Shown here: positions 8,650 to 17,800 of the stretch, one piece after another | Layout of the letters: the number at the start of each line of letters is the position of its first letter | How positions within the stretch are numbered: position 1 is the stretch's first letter | Assembly (NCBI RefSeq): GCF_001431645.1 | Contig: NZ_LLXU01000058.1 | Location: forward strand, 124,001-188,000 | Direction: 5' to 3' | From: Stenotrophomonas panacihumi | Lineage (GTDB): Bacteria > Pseudomonadota > Gammaproteobacteria > Xanthomonadales > Xanthomonadaceae | Length of the DNA: 64,000 bases | Position numbers and translations under genes: made by a program | The notes under the pieces: model-generated | The model's input: only the letters and a program-made list of their open reading frames with translations | Told to the model about the DNA's origin: nothing | Database searches by the model: none

Positions 8650-11351
8650 CCATTCTCGTCTACGGCGAGAAGGCCGGCCGAAGCCACGAAAACCTGATGC
8701 TTCAGGCCTTCCTGGAGCGTCTGGAAGACCGCTGGGCAACAAGCGACGACTGGATCATGGTGATCGCCAACGCCATGTGGAACGGTGCAGAGATCGACCT
8801 GGTATGTCTCTTGCCATCGGCTATTCTGGTGGCCGACTTCAAGAGCCACGGTGGCAAGCTCACCGGCACCGAGAACGGTCCGTGGCAGGCAGACGGCGTG
8901 CTGGTCAAGGGCGGCCGGAAGGCCAATCCATACCAACAGCTTCGTGACAACAAGTTCTCGATCCTGAACTGGCTGGAGTCCAAGACGCTTCTCGCGGGGC
9001 GCAATCTGGGGCATATCGCTGCTGGGGTCGTGTTCTCGGGCGGTATTGATGACCGGTTGGAGCTCCCGGCCAAGGTTCGGTCATGGCTCTATCCGACCGA
9101 TCTCGATACCTGCGCGGCCCTGTTGGACGGCCTTGCTTCGCCAGAGCTCAGTATTGACAGAAAGGAGGCGTTGGAGATTGTCCAACGACTGGGCGCGCAG
9201 CCGATCGAGTGGACGTCTACCCGCCCGAGAGTGCGCGCCATTGAACCGCGCCCCATACAACCGCATGGGCGCACCCCACTGACAGAGCACCAGAAGGAGG
9301 CATTACAAACCCTGCGTGGCGTCATCGGGTCTGATGAGAAGGTGACCTGCTCCGTACTCGGAATGACGTCCACAGGAAAAAGTCGCTTGCTGATGGAGGC
9401 TTGCGAGGAGATCACGAAAACGGGAAAGAAAGCCATTGTCCTGGAGCCAAATCGTCGCCTGGCAGAAGGAGCGAGGTGGGCTGGATATGAGGTCAGCAGC
9501 ATCTACGCCCATATGTATATCGGGAGTGCGGTTGAGGAAGAAGAGCTGGATACAAGCAGTGAGCAGAAGAAGCTCAAGGTCATTCCACTACGCCAGTGCG
9601 AAGACAATGACGACTGCATCTATCTGTTGGATGATGCGCACCTGCTTGGCAATTCGCGATTCACTACGCCAGATGGAAAGCAGTACGGAAGCGGACAGCT
9701 GCTGGCAGACTTCTTCGACTTTGCCGGGCTGGGCAAGACCAGGCGCAAAGCGCTGTTCTTCGGGGATCCCTACCAGATCCAGCGTGCCGGTGAAGAGGAG
9801 TCGGTGCTTACCGGTGGCTTCCAGAAGTCACGTGGACTGATGCATCAGACGCTGGAGCTAACCCAGATTATCGATACGACCGGTGGCTCTGCGGCACTCG
9901 ACAACGCAGAGCGACTTGTGGCTGCCATTCGCACACAGAAGTTTTCATCGCTGGAACTTGCCTCCGATGAGAGGTTCAGGATCACCGACAAGGATGGTGC
10001 AAGGCAGGCAGCAGCCGAGATTCTTGACCGCTACCGCGAAGATCCGCATTCGGTGTGGTGTCTGGCCGAGACGCACGCCAAAGCCAATGCGTTGACGCGT
10101 TGGCTGCGAGAGCGCCTGCGGGGCAAGAAGGTGCTGGGTAGCGTTGAGGAAGGTGACTTGCTGGAAGTCTATGTCAGCCCGGATGTGCAGGATTCGGTTG
10201 GTTCGACCTTCTCGGTGCAGTCGGGCGGGCGATTGGCAGTGGCGAGCGTTGGTGGCCGAACCGAGTACACGCAAGGTCTGAAATGGGCAAAGAACAACCC
10301 GGTCAGGTTTCATTCCGTTTATTTCGACTTCGGCGCCAAGGCGGAGTATCAACTTGGAATCTTTGAGGAATTTCTGACGGCGGAGAAGCCGGAGTTGGAT
10401 AAGGAAACCGCCGTCGCCGAGAGCGTATGGCGGAATTCGATCAAGAAAGAGAGAGAGAAGGTCTTGAAAGGGAAGCAGGACGCGCTTCCTGGCTTTGAGC
10501 AGGCGATGGTGCCGCCACCTGCGCCAGATTTTGCCTACGTGCGTTATGGATACGCAACGACGGTCCATCATGCCCAAGGTATGTCGCAGCCGGTCTGCTA
10601 TGTGAACTGCGAACATTCGGCCGGTCTGCATTCGGAGGGGTTCTTCCGTTGGCTCTACTCGGCACTCACAGTGGCCGAGCGCCAACTGGTGCTGCTGAAC
10701 TTTGCCGACATCCATCCGTTCGATTCAGCGACTTGGAATGCCGGGGGCTGTAGCGTGTCCAGCGACATCTCGGTCGGCGCGGGATGGTCGTTCACGCCCA
10801 ACGGCATCGTCTCGGAGAAGGATCAGCAACGCAGCTTGCCGCCCGGGCTCGATCAATCCGGGGATGTGCTCAAGTCTGTCGCCATATGGCTTCGCATCGC
10901 CAGCTCAGTTGAACCCCTTGGGTGGAAAGTGGCGAAGGCCGCGTGCCACAACTACCAGGAGCAGTACGAGTTGGCCGGGCCGAACGGTGAGCAGTGTCAG
11001 CTTCGCATTCCCTACAACGGGAAGAACGTTGTGACTGCTATTCACGTCAAGGATGCCGCGTTCTGGCCACTGGTTGTCGACGTGGCATCAGCGTGTATTG
11101 AGGTGAATGGCTACTCGCCGGAGGCAGAGTCCTTGCTTCGTTCTGCTCGTTCGCGACTTGGGGGCTGTGGCTGGAGGATTGTTTCGGCGACCGAGTCTGC
11201 TTATCGACTGCTCATCACGGTCGTGCGCTGTCATGACGAACGGGCCTCCATCGAGGCCAACTTCGACAAGCAGGGATTGGTTTCCAGCTTGCGCCTGCTT
11301 CATGCCAGTGACTTGGGCCTGTTGGACCAGATCAAGGAAGCATTGTTGTGA
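8646..11351 (+). CDS. NERD nuclease-like domain fused to an SF1 DNA helicase
   Basis: A 901-residue protein in two parts. Residues about 1-110 resemble the NERD branch of PD-(D/E)xK nucleases: E49-x-D51 in a hydrophobic strand, then D64-x-K66, followed by a conserved-looking NPYQQL segment. From about 210 is a superfamily 1 ATPase: Walker A GMTSTGKS (G244, K245, S246), motif II DDAH at 329-332, a GDPYQIQ motif III, and a C-terminal RecD/UvrD_C_2-like HHAQG at 641-645. The metal site has D where E is usual (DxK), so nuclease activity needs testing. The last 200 residues are unrecognised. It overlaps the next gene by 4 bp (GTGA) and is part of the defence operon. Confidence 0.75.
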   Translation: MTILVYGEKAGRSHENLMLQAFLERLEDRWATSDDWIMVIANAMWNGAEIDLVCLLPSAILVADFKSHGGKLTGTENGPWQADGVLVKGGRKANPYQQLRDNKFSILNWLESKTLLAGRNLGHIAAGVVFSGGIDDRLELPAKVRSWLYPTDLDTCAALLDGLASPELSIDRKEALEIVQRLGAQPIEWTSTRPRVRAIEPRPIQPHGRTPLTEHQKEALQTLRGVIGSDEKVTCSVLGMTSTGKSRLLMEACEEITKTGKKAIVLEPNRRLAEGARWAGYEVSSIYAHMYIGSAVEEEELDTSSEQKKLKVIPLRQCEDNDDCIYLLDDAHLLGNSRFTTPDGKQYGSGQLLADFFDFAGLGKTRRKALFFGDPYQIQRAGEEESVLTGGFQKSRGLMHQTLELTQIIDTTGGSAALDNAERLVAAIRTQKFSSLELASDERFRITDKDGARQAAAEILDRYREDPHSVWCLAETHAKANALTRWLRERLRGKKVLGSVEEGDLLEVYVSPDVQDSVGSTFSVQSGGRLAVASVGGRTEYTQGLKWAKNNPVRFHSVYFDFGAKAEYQLGIFEEFLTAEKPELDKETAVAESVWRNSIKKEREKVLKGKQDALPGFEQAMVPPPAPDFAYVRYGYATTVHHAQGMSQPVCYVNCEHSAGLHSEGFFRWLYSALTVAERQLVLLNFADIHPFDSATWNAGGCSVSSDISVGAGWSFTPNGIVSEKDQQRSLPPGLDQSGDVLKSVAIWLRIASSVEPLGWKVAKAACHNYQEQYELAGPNGEQCQLRIPYNGKNVVTAIHVKDAAFWPLVVDVASACIEVNGYSPEAESLLRSARSRLGGCGWRIVSATESAYRLLITVVRCHDERASIEANFDKQGLVSSLRLLHASDLGLLDQIKEALL

Positions 11352-13015
11352 ATTGGCAGGATGTCCAGAAGCTTCGCAAGGGCGGGCAACTGAAAGAGGC
11401 CCGCGAGGTAGCTTTGAGCATTCTTGCCGTCCATCCCGATGACTTCAAGGTCCGCTCACAGCTGGAATGGGTAACCTTTGCCGAGATCAAACAGACAGTA
11501 GGCCGGATAGAAGCTGCGTTGAAAGCTGGCCAGCGTGCCAATTCTGAGGATATGAACCTCGTGTGGATTCGCTGGGTGGAGTACCAGCAGTCCGAACCCC
11601 GGGTGCCAGAAATGGCCTGTTCGATGATCGTCGGGCAGATCACCAAGATCGGTCATTTGCTGCCGAAGTACGCGGACACAATCTACTGGCTGAGGCCGGA
11701 TGGACTTCGCGACGAAGACTGGCAGCCAAATGTGTTCGAGGGAAAGACGTACCCTTCTTTAGCCGCAAAAATTGCCCTCGCGTTGTGCAAATGGATCAAG
11801 GCCAATCCTGACACGTCGACTGACGAAGATGTGAGCATGGCCTTGGAGTGGATTGAGGGAGCGAAGGAGCGCGCGCCGGGAGATTATGAGCTCTGGTTGA
11901 ACTGGAACGCGGCTATCCTGTTTCGCCAGCGAGGCGAATTTCAGCGAGCCACTGAGCTCTTGACCAGCGTCATCAAGGCTAAGCGGAATGAGTTCTGGGT
12001 TTGGGCTGAGGCAGGAAGGTTGTACCGGTCCGAGCAGCCTGAACTTGCCCTGTCGTGCTTTTGCCGTGCGCTTGAATGCCCTGCTGAATCCAAGTTCCTG
12101 GTAAGGGCACATCGCGAACTGGCCGAGTTGCTGGCTGAGCAAGAGGAGTACGCCCAAGCCAGTCGCGAGGTCGCCATCACCATTGATGTCCGCCATTCTG
12201 AAGGCTGGCCGGTCGGACGGGAGATGGAAGCGCTGATCGCCAAGCCTTGGTACGACCCATCTGCTGAAGGAGCCGAGAATCCGAAAGAATTCTATGGTCG
12301 CCACTCGCCTGCAGCACTGGCACTCTGCTTCGACGTGGTGGAAACGAAGGCTGCGAACTACCTCGGTCTTCTAGTCCCACATACCCCCAAGGACCCGCGT
12401 CCTGGCTGGAAGCCGAGGCCGCTGCCGAGATTCGCCGTCCAGGACGATAAAGGCCGCACCTGGAGTCTGGTCGGCCCAGGCATGAAGAAGCTGAAGTTTG
12501 AGGTTGGTGCGCCGTTGACGGTCGTCATCGGTCGCCAGGATGGCGAAGACAGGCAAACCATCGTCCATGTTTCCAGCAGAACCGAAGGGGCGCGTTGGGA
12601 TTGTCTCGAGCAGGGCGCTGGCTTCGTCGTGCGTGAAGCCACCGCCTCCGAACGCTTGAAGGTCTATGTTGTTGGAGGCGGCGAAGTGCTTGGCGTTGAC
12701 GGGCCAGCGGACAATACCCTGTCCGTTGGCGATGGTGTTCGACTGGGGCTGGTTCGTAACCCCAAGAATGACCGACTTGACGCACTGCAGGCCGAGCGTG
12801 GAGAAGTGTCAGACAAGGTGGTGAAGCGTGTAACGGGCCAGCTTCTCCGCAACCCGAAGGGGTTCGCTTTCGTGGACGGTGTCTACGTTTCGCATCGGTT
12901 AGTCGAAGCAATCGATAACGCCGTCGAGGACGTAGTTGCCGTGGCTGTCTATGAGAAGCATCCCAAGGAAGACAAGTTCGCGTGGCGCGTGATTGCGATG
13001 AGAGCGGCGGCATGA
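11348..13015 (+). CDS. TPR-repeat protein with C-terminal OB/cold-shock-like domains
   Basis: A 555-residue protein starting at a GTG that overlaps the helicase stop. Residues about 10-300 are helical pairs of tetratricopeptide type, clearest around 180-290, a protein-interaction scaffold. The C-terminal half is beta-rich. The last 70 residues contain GQLLRNPKGFAFVDGVYVS, a pattern typical of cold-shock/S1-like OB folds that bind single-stranded nucleic acid, and a more diverged copy may precede it. No enzymatic motif is visible. It may bridge the NERD helicase and a nucleic acid substrate. It is the last gene of the first operon; a 201-bp gap follows. Confidence 0.6.
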   Translation: MNWQDVQKLRKGGQLKEAREVALSILAVHPDDFKVRSQLEWVTFAEIKQTVGRIEAALKAGQRANSEDMNLVWIRWVEYQQSEPRVPEMACSMIVGQITKIGHLLPKYADTIYWLRPDGLRDEDWQPNVFEGKTYPSLAAKIALALCKWIKANPDTSTDEDVSMALEWIEGAKERAPGDYELWLNWNAAILFRQRGEFQRATELLTSVIKAKRNEFWVWAEAGRLYRSEQPELALSCFCRALECPAESKFLVRAHRELAELLAEQEEYAQASREVAITIDVRHSEGWPVGREMEALIAKPWYDPSAEGAENPKEFYGRHSPAALALCFDVVETKAANYLGLLVPHTPKDPRPGWKPRPLPRFAVQDDKGRTWSLVGPGMKKLKFEVGAPLTVVIGRQDGEDRQTIVHVSSRTEGARWDCLEQGAGFVVREATASERLKVYVVGGGEVLGVDGPADNTLSVGDGVRLGLVRNPKNDRLDALQAERGEVSDKVVKRVTGQLLRNPKGFAFVDGVYVSHRLVEAIDNAVEDVVAVAVYEKHPKEDKFAWRVIAMRAAA

Positions 13016-13152
13016 ACAACCCCAGCCGGGTGGAGTCGTCTTTCAGCCACTCTCCAGAGACTGACCTTTACGCCCGGCGATGATCGAGTAGGGCTTGCAG
13101 GTGCAGGCCTCGACCTGTGCCTTCAGGGGCGATACGCGACAGCGGCAATCTC

Positions 13153-13181
13153 TTGCCTTTTCCTGAAATAGGCCTTATAAC
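13153..13181 (+). promoter_or_regulatory. Probable sigma-70 promoter of the hipBA-helicase operon
   Basis: TTGCCT at 13153-13158 and TATAAC at 13176-13181 are separated by exactly 17 bp, in the only AT-rich stretch of the 201-bp gap between the two defence operons. Transcription would start near 13188, leaving a leader of about 29 nt before hipB. No clear Shine-Dalgarno sequence precedes hipB. Confidence 0.55.
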
Positions 13182-13210
13182 GCATTAAATATCAATTTAT
13201 TAGCCCGTTA
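13178..13210. promoter_or_regulatory. Inverted repeat over the hipB -10 region, candidate HipB operator
   Basis: TAACG at 13178-13182 and CGTTA at 13206-13210 form an inverted repeat around an AT-rich centre. It overlaps the -10 box and the predicted start site, the place where HipB-type antitoxins usually bind to repress their own operon. It does not match the E. coli HipB operator (TATCC-N8-GGATA). Confidence 0.35.
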
Positions 13211-13216
13211 AAGCGC

Positions 13217-13552
13217 ATGGCAAGGACCAATCTCCTGCGCACTACGCCCCCGCTGGAGGTGGAGGCCGCGCTGCAGCGCCTCGGTGCGAACCTGAAATCG
13301 GCGCGTCTGCGGCGCAATCTCACCGTGGCCCAGGTGGCCGAGAAGATCGGCACCGGGCCGCGCGCGGTGGCCGATGCCGAGAAAGGCAAACCCGCCACCG
13401 CCATCGCCACCTACTTCGCGCTGCTGTGGGCCTATGACCTGCTGCAACAGGTCGATCCGCTGGCGGCACCGGGTACGGACGAGGTTGGCCATGCGCTGGC
13501 CGACCGCCGCGAGCGCGCCCGGCCACGCCGCAAGCTCGACAACGATTTCTGA
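13217..13552 (+). CDS. hipB: HipB-type antitoxin / XRE-family repressor
   Basis: A 111-residue protein. Residues about 17-75 are an XRE helix-turn-helix: LGANLKSARLRRNLTVAQVA, then the recognition-helix region with GPRAVADAEKGKP. The C-terminal 25 residues are Arg-rich. It lies 18 bp upstream of hipA. HipB proteins neutralise HipA and repress their promoter, and an inverted repeat covers the promoter just upstream. Because the same transcript appears to continue into two large helicase genes, this repressor may control them too. The position of ATG 13217 fits the promoter. Confidence 0.85.
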   Translation: MARTNLLRTTPPLEVEAALQRLGANLKSARLRRNLTVAQVAEKIGTGPRAVADAEKGKPATAIATYFALLWAYDLLQQVDPLAAPGTDEVGHALADRRERARPRRKLDNDF

Positions 13553-13570
13553 GGACGAGGCAGGCCGGCC

Positions 13571-14830
13571 ATGAGCGAATGCTTCGTCTACATCACCTTG
13601 CCCGGACAGGAGGAGGCGGTCACCGCGGGCCGGTTCGAGCTGGATGCCGGCCGCGACGGCGTGCCGGTCGGGCGCTTCGTTTATGGCCGCCGCTACCTGC
13701 AGCGCGACGATGCGGTGGAGTTCGACCCGGTCGAACTGCGCCTGGGCGAACGCGAGTACCGGACCACGCATCACAAGGGCGTGTTCGGCGTGCTGCGCGA
13801 CGCCGGGCCGGACTACTGGGGACGGCTGGTGATCGAGCGCCACGCCGGCAGGCCGCCGGCGGACGAGCTGGGGTACCTGTTGGAGTCAGCCGATGATCGT
13901 GCCGGCGCGCTGGGCTTCGGCCTGGGGGTGCAGCCGCCCGCGCCGCGCCGCGAGTACAACCAGACCTTGGCACTGGCGCGGTTGCAGCAGATTGCCGAGG
14001 CCCTGCTCGACGAGGCGGCGCGCACGGATGTCACGGCGGTGCAGGTCGCCGAGTTGATGCGTGCCGGCACCTCGATGGGCGGTGCGCGCCCGAAAGTGGT
14101 GGTCGAGGACAATGGAGAGCTGTGGCTGGCCAAGTTCAACCTCAAGGACGATCGCTGGAACATGGCGCGGGTCGAACACGCCATGCTGCGGCTGGCGGCC
14201 CGGTGCGGGCTCGACGTGGCGCAGAGCAAGGTCGTGTCGGTCGGCGGGCGCGACGTGCTGCTGGTGCGTCGTTTCGATCGCGACAAGACCGAGCGGGGAT
14301 ACTTTCGCCACCGCATGGTCAGCGGCTTGAGCTTGCTGCGCGCGGACGAGGGCTATCAGGATCGACCGCGCTGGTCCTATTTGCTGCTGGCCGAGGAGGT
14401 GCGGCGCGCCTGCCTTGAGGCCGAGAAGGACGTGCAGGAGTTGTTCCGGCGGATGTGCTTCAACGCCCTGATCTCCAACAACGACGATCACCCGCGCAAC
14501 CACGCCTTGCTGGCGCGAGATCGCCACTGGCAGCTGGCGCCGGCCTATGACCTCACGCCCAATCCGCAGGTCAGCATCGAGCGTCGCGACCTGGCGCTGA
14601 CCGTCGGCGACTTTGGTCGCGCGGCCACCGCGCAGAACCTGCTCTCGCAAGCCACCCGCTTCGGGCTGCGCCCTGGCGATGCGGCGGCGCTGGTCGAAGC
14701 GATGCGTGAGACGGTGCAGGCGCAATGGTTCGCCACCACGCGTGCCGCCGGGGTCAGTGAAGCCGATTGCGACCGGATCGCCGGGGCGTTCGTGTACCCG
14801 GGCTTCCAGACAACGATGGAGCGCGAATGA
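13571..14830 (+). CDS. hipA: HipA-type serine/threonine kinase toxin
   Basis: A 419-residue protein, close to the usual 420-440 of HipA. The N-terminal about 100 residues are the HipA_N beta domain (FVYGRRYL, GVFGVLRDAGPDYWG). The kinase core has the GTSMGGARPK loop (about 165-174), AKF with the ATP lysine, the catalytic DDHPRN (D305, N310), and metal-binding YDLTP (D327). All key residues expected for an active kinase are present. Classical HipA phosphorylates glutamyl-tRNA synthetase and halts growth; the target here is unknown. It ends 1 bp before the DruE-like gene, so co-transcription with a defence helicase is very likely. Confidence 0.88.
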   Translation: MSECFVYITLPGQEEAVTAGRFELDAGRDGVPVGRFVYGRRYLQRDDAVEFDPVELRLGEREYRTTHHKGVFGVLRDAGPDYWGRLVIERHAGRPPADELGYLLESADDRAGALGFGLGVQPPAPRREYNQTLALARLQQIAEALLDEAARTDVTAVQVAELMRAGTSMGGARPKVVVEDNGELWLAKFNLKDDRWNMARVEHAMLRLAARCGLDVAQSKVVSVGGRDVLLVRRFDRDKTERGYFRHRMVSGLSLLRADEGYQDRPRWSYLLLAEEVRRACLEAEKDVQELFRRMCFNALISNNDDHPRNHALLARDRHWQLAPAYDLTPNPQVSIERRDLALTVGDFGRAATAQNLLSQATRFGLRPGDAAALVEAMRETVQAQWFATTRAAGVSEADCDRIAGAFVYPGFQTTMERE

Positions 14831-14831
14831 C

Positions 14832-17800
14832 ATGCAGCCGTTGATTGTCGCCGAGCAAGTGCGCCAGGGGGTCGAGGATTTCCTGGCGACGACGTTCCCG
14901 GCGACCACGCCCGGGTTCGAAACCGTGATGGCGGACTTCCTCGCCACGCCCGGCAAGCTGGCACAGGGACCGTACGTCAGCATCGGTCTGCCGTTCCGCA
15001 AATACGCGGGCAAACCGGTATTCGACTGGCTGGAGAGGGGCTTTGTCCCGCACGCGCACCAGGCACGCGCCTTCGAACGCCTGGTGGGCGATGCACCGAA
15101 GTCCACGCTGATCGCGACCGGCACCGGCTCGGGCAAGACCGAGTGCTTTCTCTACCCGGTACTGGAGCACTGCCGGCAGCAGCGGGCCGCAGGCAAGCGT
15201 GGCATCAAGGCGATCCTGATCTACCCGATGAACGCGCTCGCCACCGACCAGGCCAGTCGACTGGCCAAGGAGATTCTGGCGCGCGAGGCTTTTGCCGGCA
15301 TCACCGCGGGACTCTACGTAGGCGATGAGCCCGGCGAGAAGAGCACCACGGTGCGTCAGCTCGACGATGGCCGTTTTACGGTGATCACCGAGCGCGACCG
15401 CCTGCGGGAAGAACCGCCAGACATCCTGTTGACCAACTACAAGATGCTCGACTTCCTGCTGATCCGTGCCCGCGACTCGGTGCTGTGGCGGCACAACGCA
15501 CCGGACACGTTGCGCTTCCTGGTGGTGGACGAGCTGCATACCTTCGACGGTGCGCAGGGCACCGATCTGGCCTGTCTGATCCGCCGGCTCAAGGCGCGCC
15601 TGCGCACGCCGCCAGGGGCGTTGGCCTGCGTGGGCACCTCGGCCACGCTGGGCACCGATGGGCAGGAACGCCTGCTCGCTTTTGCCGGTGACGTGTTCGG
15701 CGAAGTCTTCGACGACCACGCTGTGATCGGCGAGGACCGCGAATCGGTCGCCGAGTATCTGGCCAACGACGCGGTCGAGTTCATGCGCATGCCCACGGCT
15801 GCCGACTACGTGAGGCTGACACCGGGCAAGCGTGATGCAAGCGATTACATCGCCGAGCAGTACGCACTCTGGTTCGATGTCGACGATAAAGTAGACGTGC
15901 AGGACGTCCAGTTCCAGGCCCGCCTGGGCGCGCAGCTGAAGCAGCACGTCGCCTTCCAGAACCTGTTGCGCGACCTGCATCGCCTGGGCGGCAGGGCCGT
16001 CGCGCTGGCGGATCTGGAGGACGCGATCGGCGGTCGTCTCCGTGATCGAAGCGATGCACCGGCCGATTATCCGAGGCGTTGGCTGCTGAGTCTATTGACG
16101 CTGGTGTCTCACGCGGCAGCGTCGGAAGACGACAGCGGCCGGCGCCGGCCGTTCCTGTCGGCACGCGTGGAGTTGTGGTTGCGCGAACTGCGCCGCATGG
16201 TCGCGAGTTTGTCCGGCCAGCCCCGGCTGGTGCACTCGGACGATCTGGCCGGCAGCGATACCGGCGTGTATCTGCCCTTGATCCACTGCCGGGATTGCCA
16301 TGCCATGGGCTGGGGTGCCGTGGTCAGCTCCACCGACCGGAATCGTCTCAAGAGCGATCTGCAGGGCTTCTACACCGCATTCTTCGGACTGGATCTCGGG
16401 ACGCGTTTCCTGTTTCCGGCCATGGGCGAGACGCCCATCGATCCGAAGCAACTCGAGCGCAAGCAGGCTTGCAGCGAATGCGGCACCCTCAATCCTCGCG
16501 ACGCCCAGGACTGCAATCACTGTGGATCGAAGTCACTGTTGGCAATCGACCTGGCCGCCAACCAGCGCCAGGGCCGACGCAACGGCGCGCCCTTCACCAA
16601 GTCGCACCACGATTGTCCGTACTGCGATGGCGACCGCACCCTGACCATCGTCGGTGCGCAGGCGGCGAGCCTGGCCAGCGTGAGCGTGGGACAACTGTTC
16701 GGCAGCCCGTACAACGGCGACAAGAAGCTGATCGCATTCTCGGATTCCGTGCAGGACGCGGCGCATCGCGCCGGCTTCTTCGAGGCTCGAACCTGGCGCT
16801 TGAACCTGCGGCCGGCGATGGCACAGGTCATCCACGAGGCGGTGGCGAAAGGAGCACCGCTGAGCCTGGCCACGTTGCCCGGCGCGTTCGACAAGCAGTG
16901 GCAAAGCCGGCTGGGGGAAAAGGACTACATCAAGACCTTCCTGCCGCCGTCCATCGCTTGGCTGCGCGACTACGACAAGCTGCTGCACGAGGATGTGTTG
17001 CCTGAGGGGAACTACCTGCAGCAGCTGGTCCGGCGTGGCCTGACTTGGGCGATGCTGGGCGAGTTCGCCCAGGACGCCCATGTGGGGCGTACCTTGCCGC
17101 GTACCCGCACGGCGGCAGTCGTGGTCGATGCCGAGGCGCTTGCGGCTGCAGCGTCAGCCGCCGCGGCCACATGGCGCGAGAAAGTCGATGCGCTGCGGGC
17201 GGTGACCGATGCCGAAGCCAAGGTATTCCTGCAAGGGCTGTTGGCGCGCATGCGGCGCGTGGGCGCGGTGTGGGACGAGTTCCTGCAGGCCTATGCGCGC
17301 CACGGTTGCAATATCTTCGTCTATCGGGCCAACAATCCGGCCGAGTATGCGATGTTGAAGACGCCGCGTCGGCCACGCTTCCTGTCGCTGTTGCCCTACA
17401 ACGATTGCGATCCAGTGACGGGCGAGGATACCGGCTTCTACCGCGACTGGGCGTTCAAGTCCCTCGAAGGCCTGGCTAGAGCGGCCCTGATCGAGGATTC
17501 GGTACTGGCCGATGTCTACCGCATCACGCTGCAGGCGTTGGCCGATGTCGGTGTTGCCGAGGCGCTGGAGTCGGAGCGCCAGGGCACGCTGGTGTGGGGG
17601 CTGCGGCCGCAGGCGTTGCATCTGCTGGATGCGGCGGCGGAATGGCGTTGCGATACCTGCCGCAACGCCGTCATGGATCACCTAGAGGCCGGCCTGGACG
17701 GCACGCCATGCCGCCGCCTGGCGTGCGGGGGCCAGTACCGACTGCACGCAGATGAGGTCCCAATGTTCTACCGCGAGCTGTATCTGTCTGCCGATGTGCA

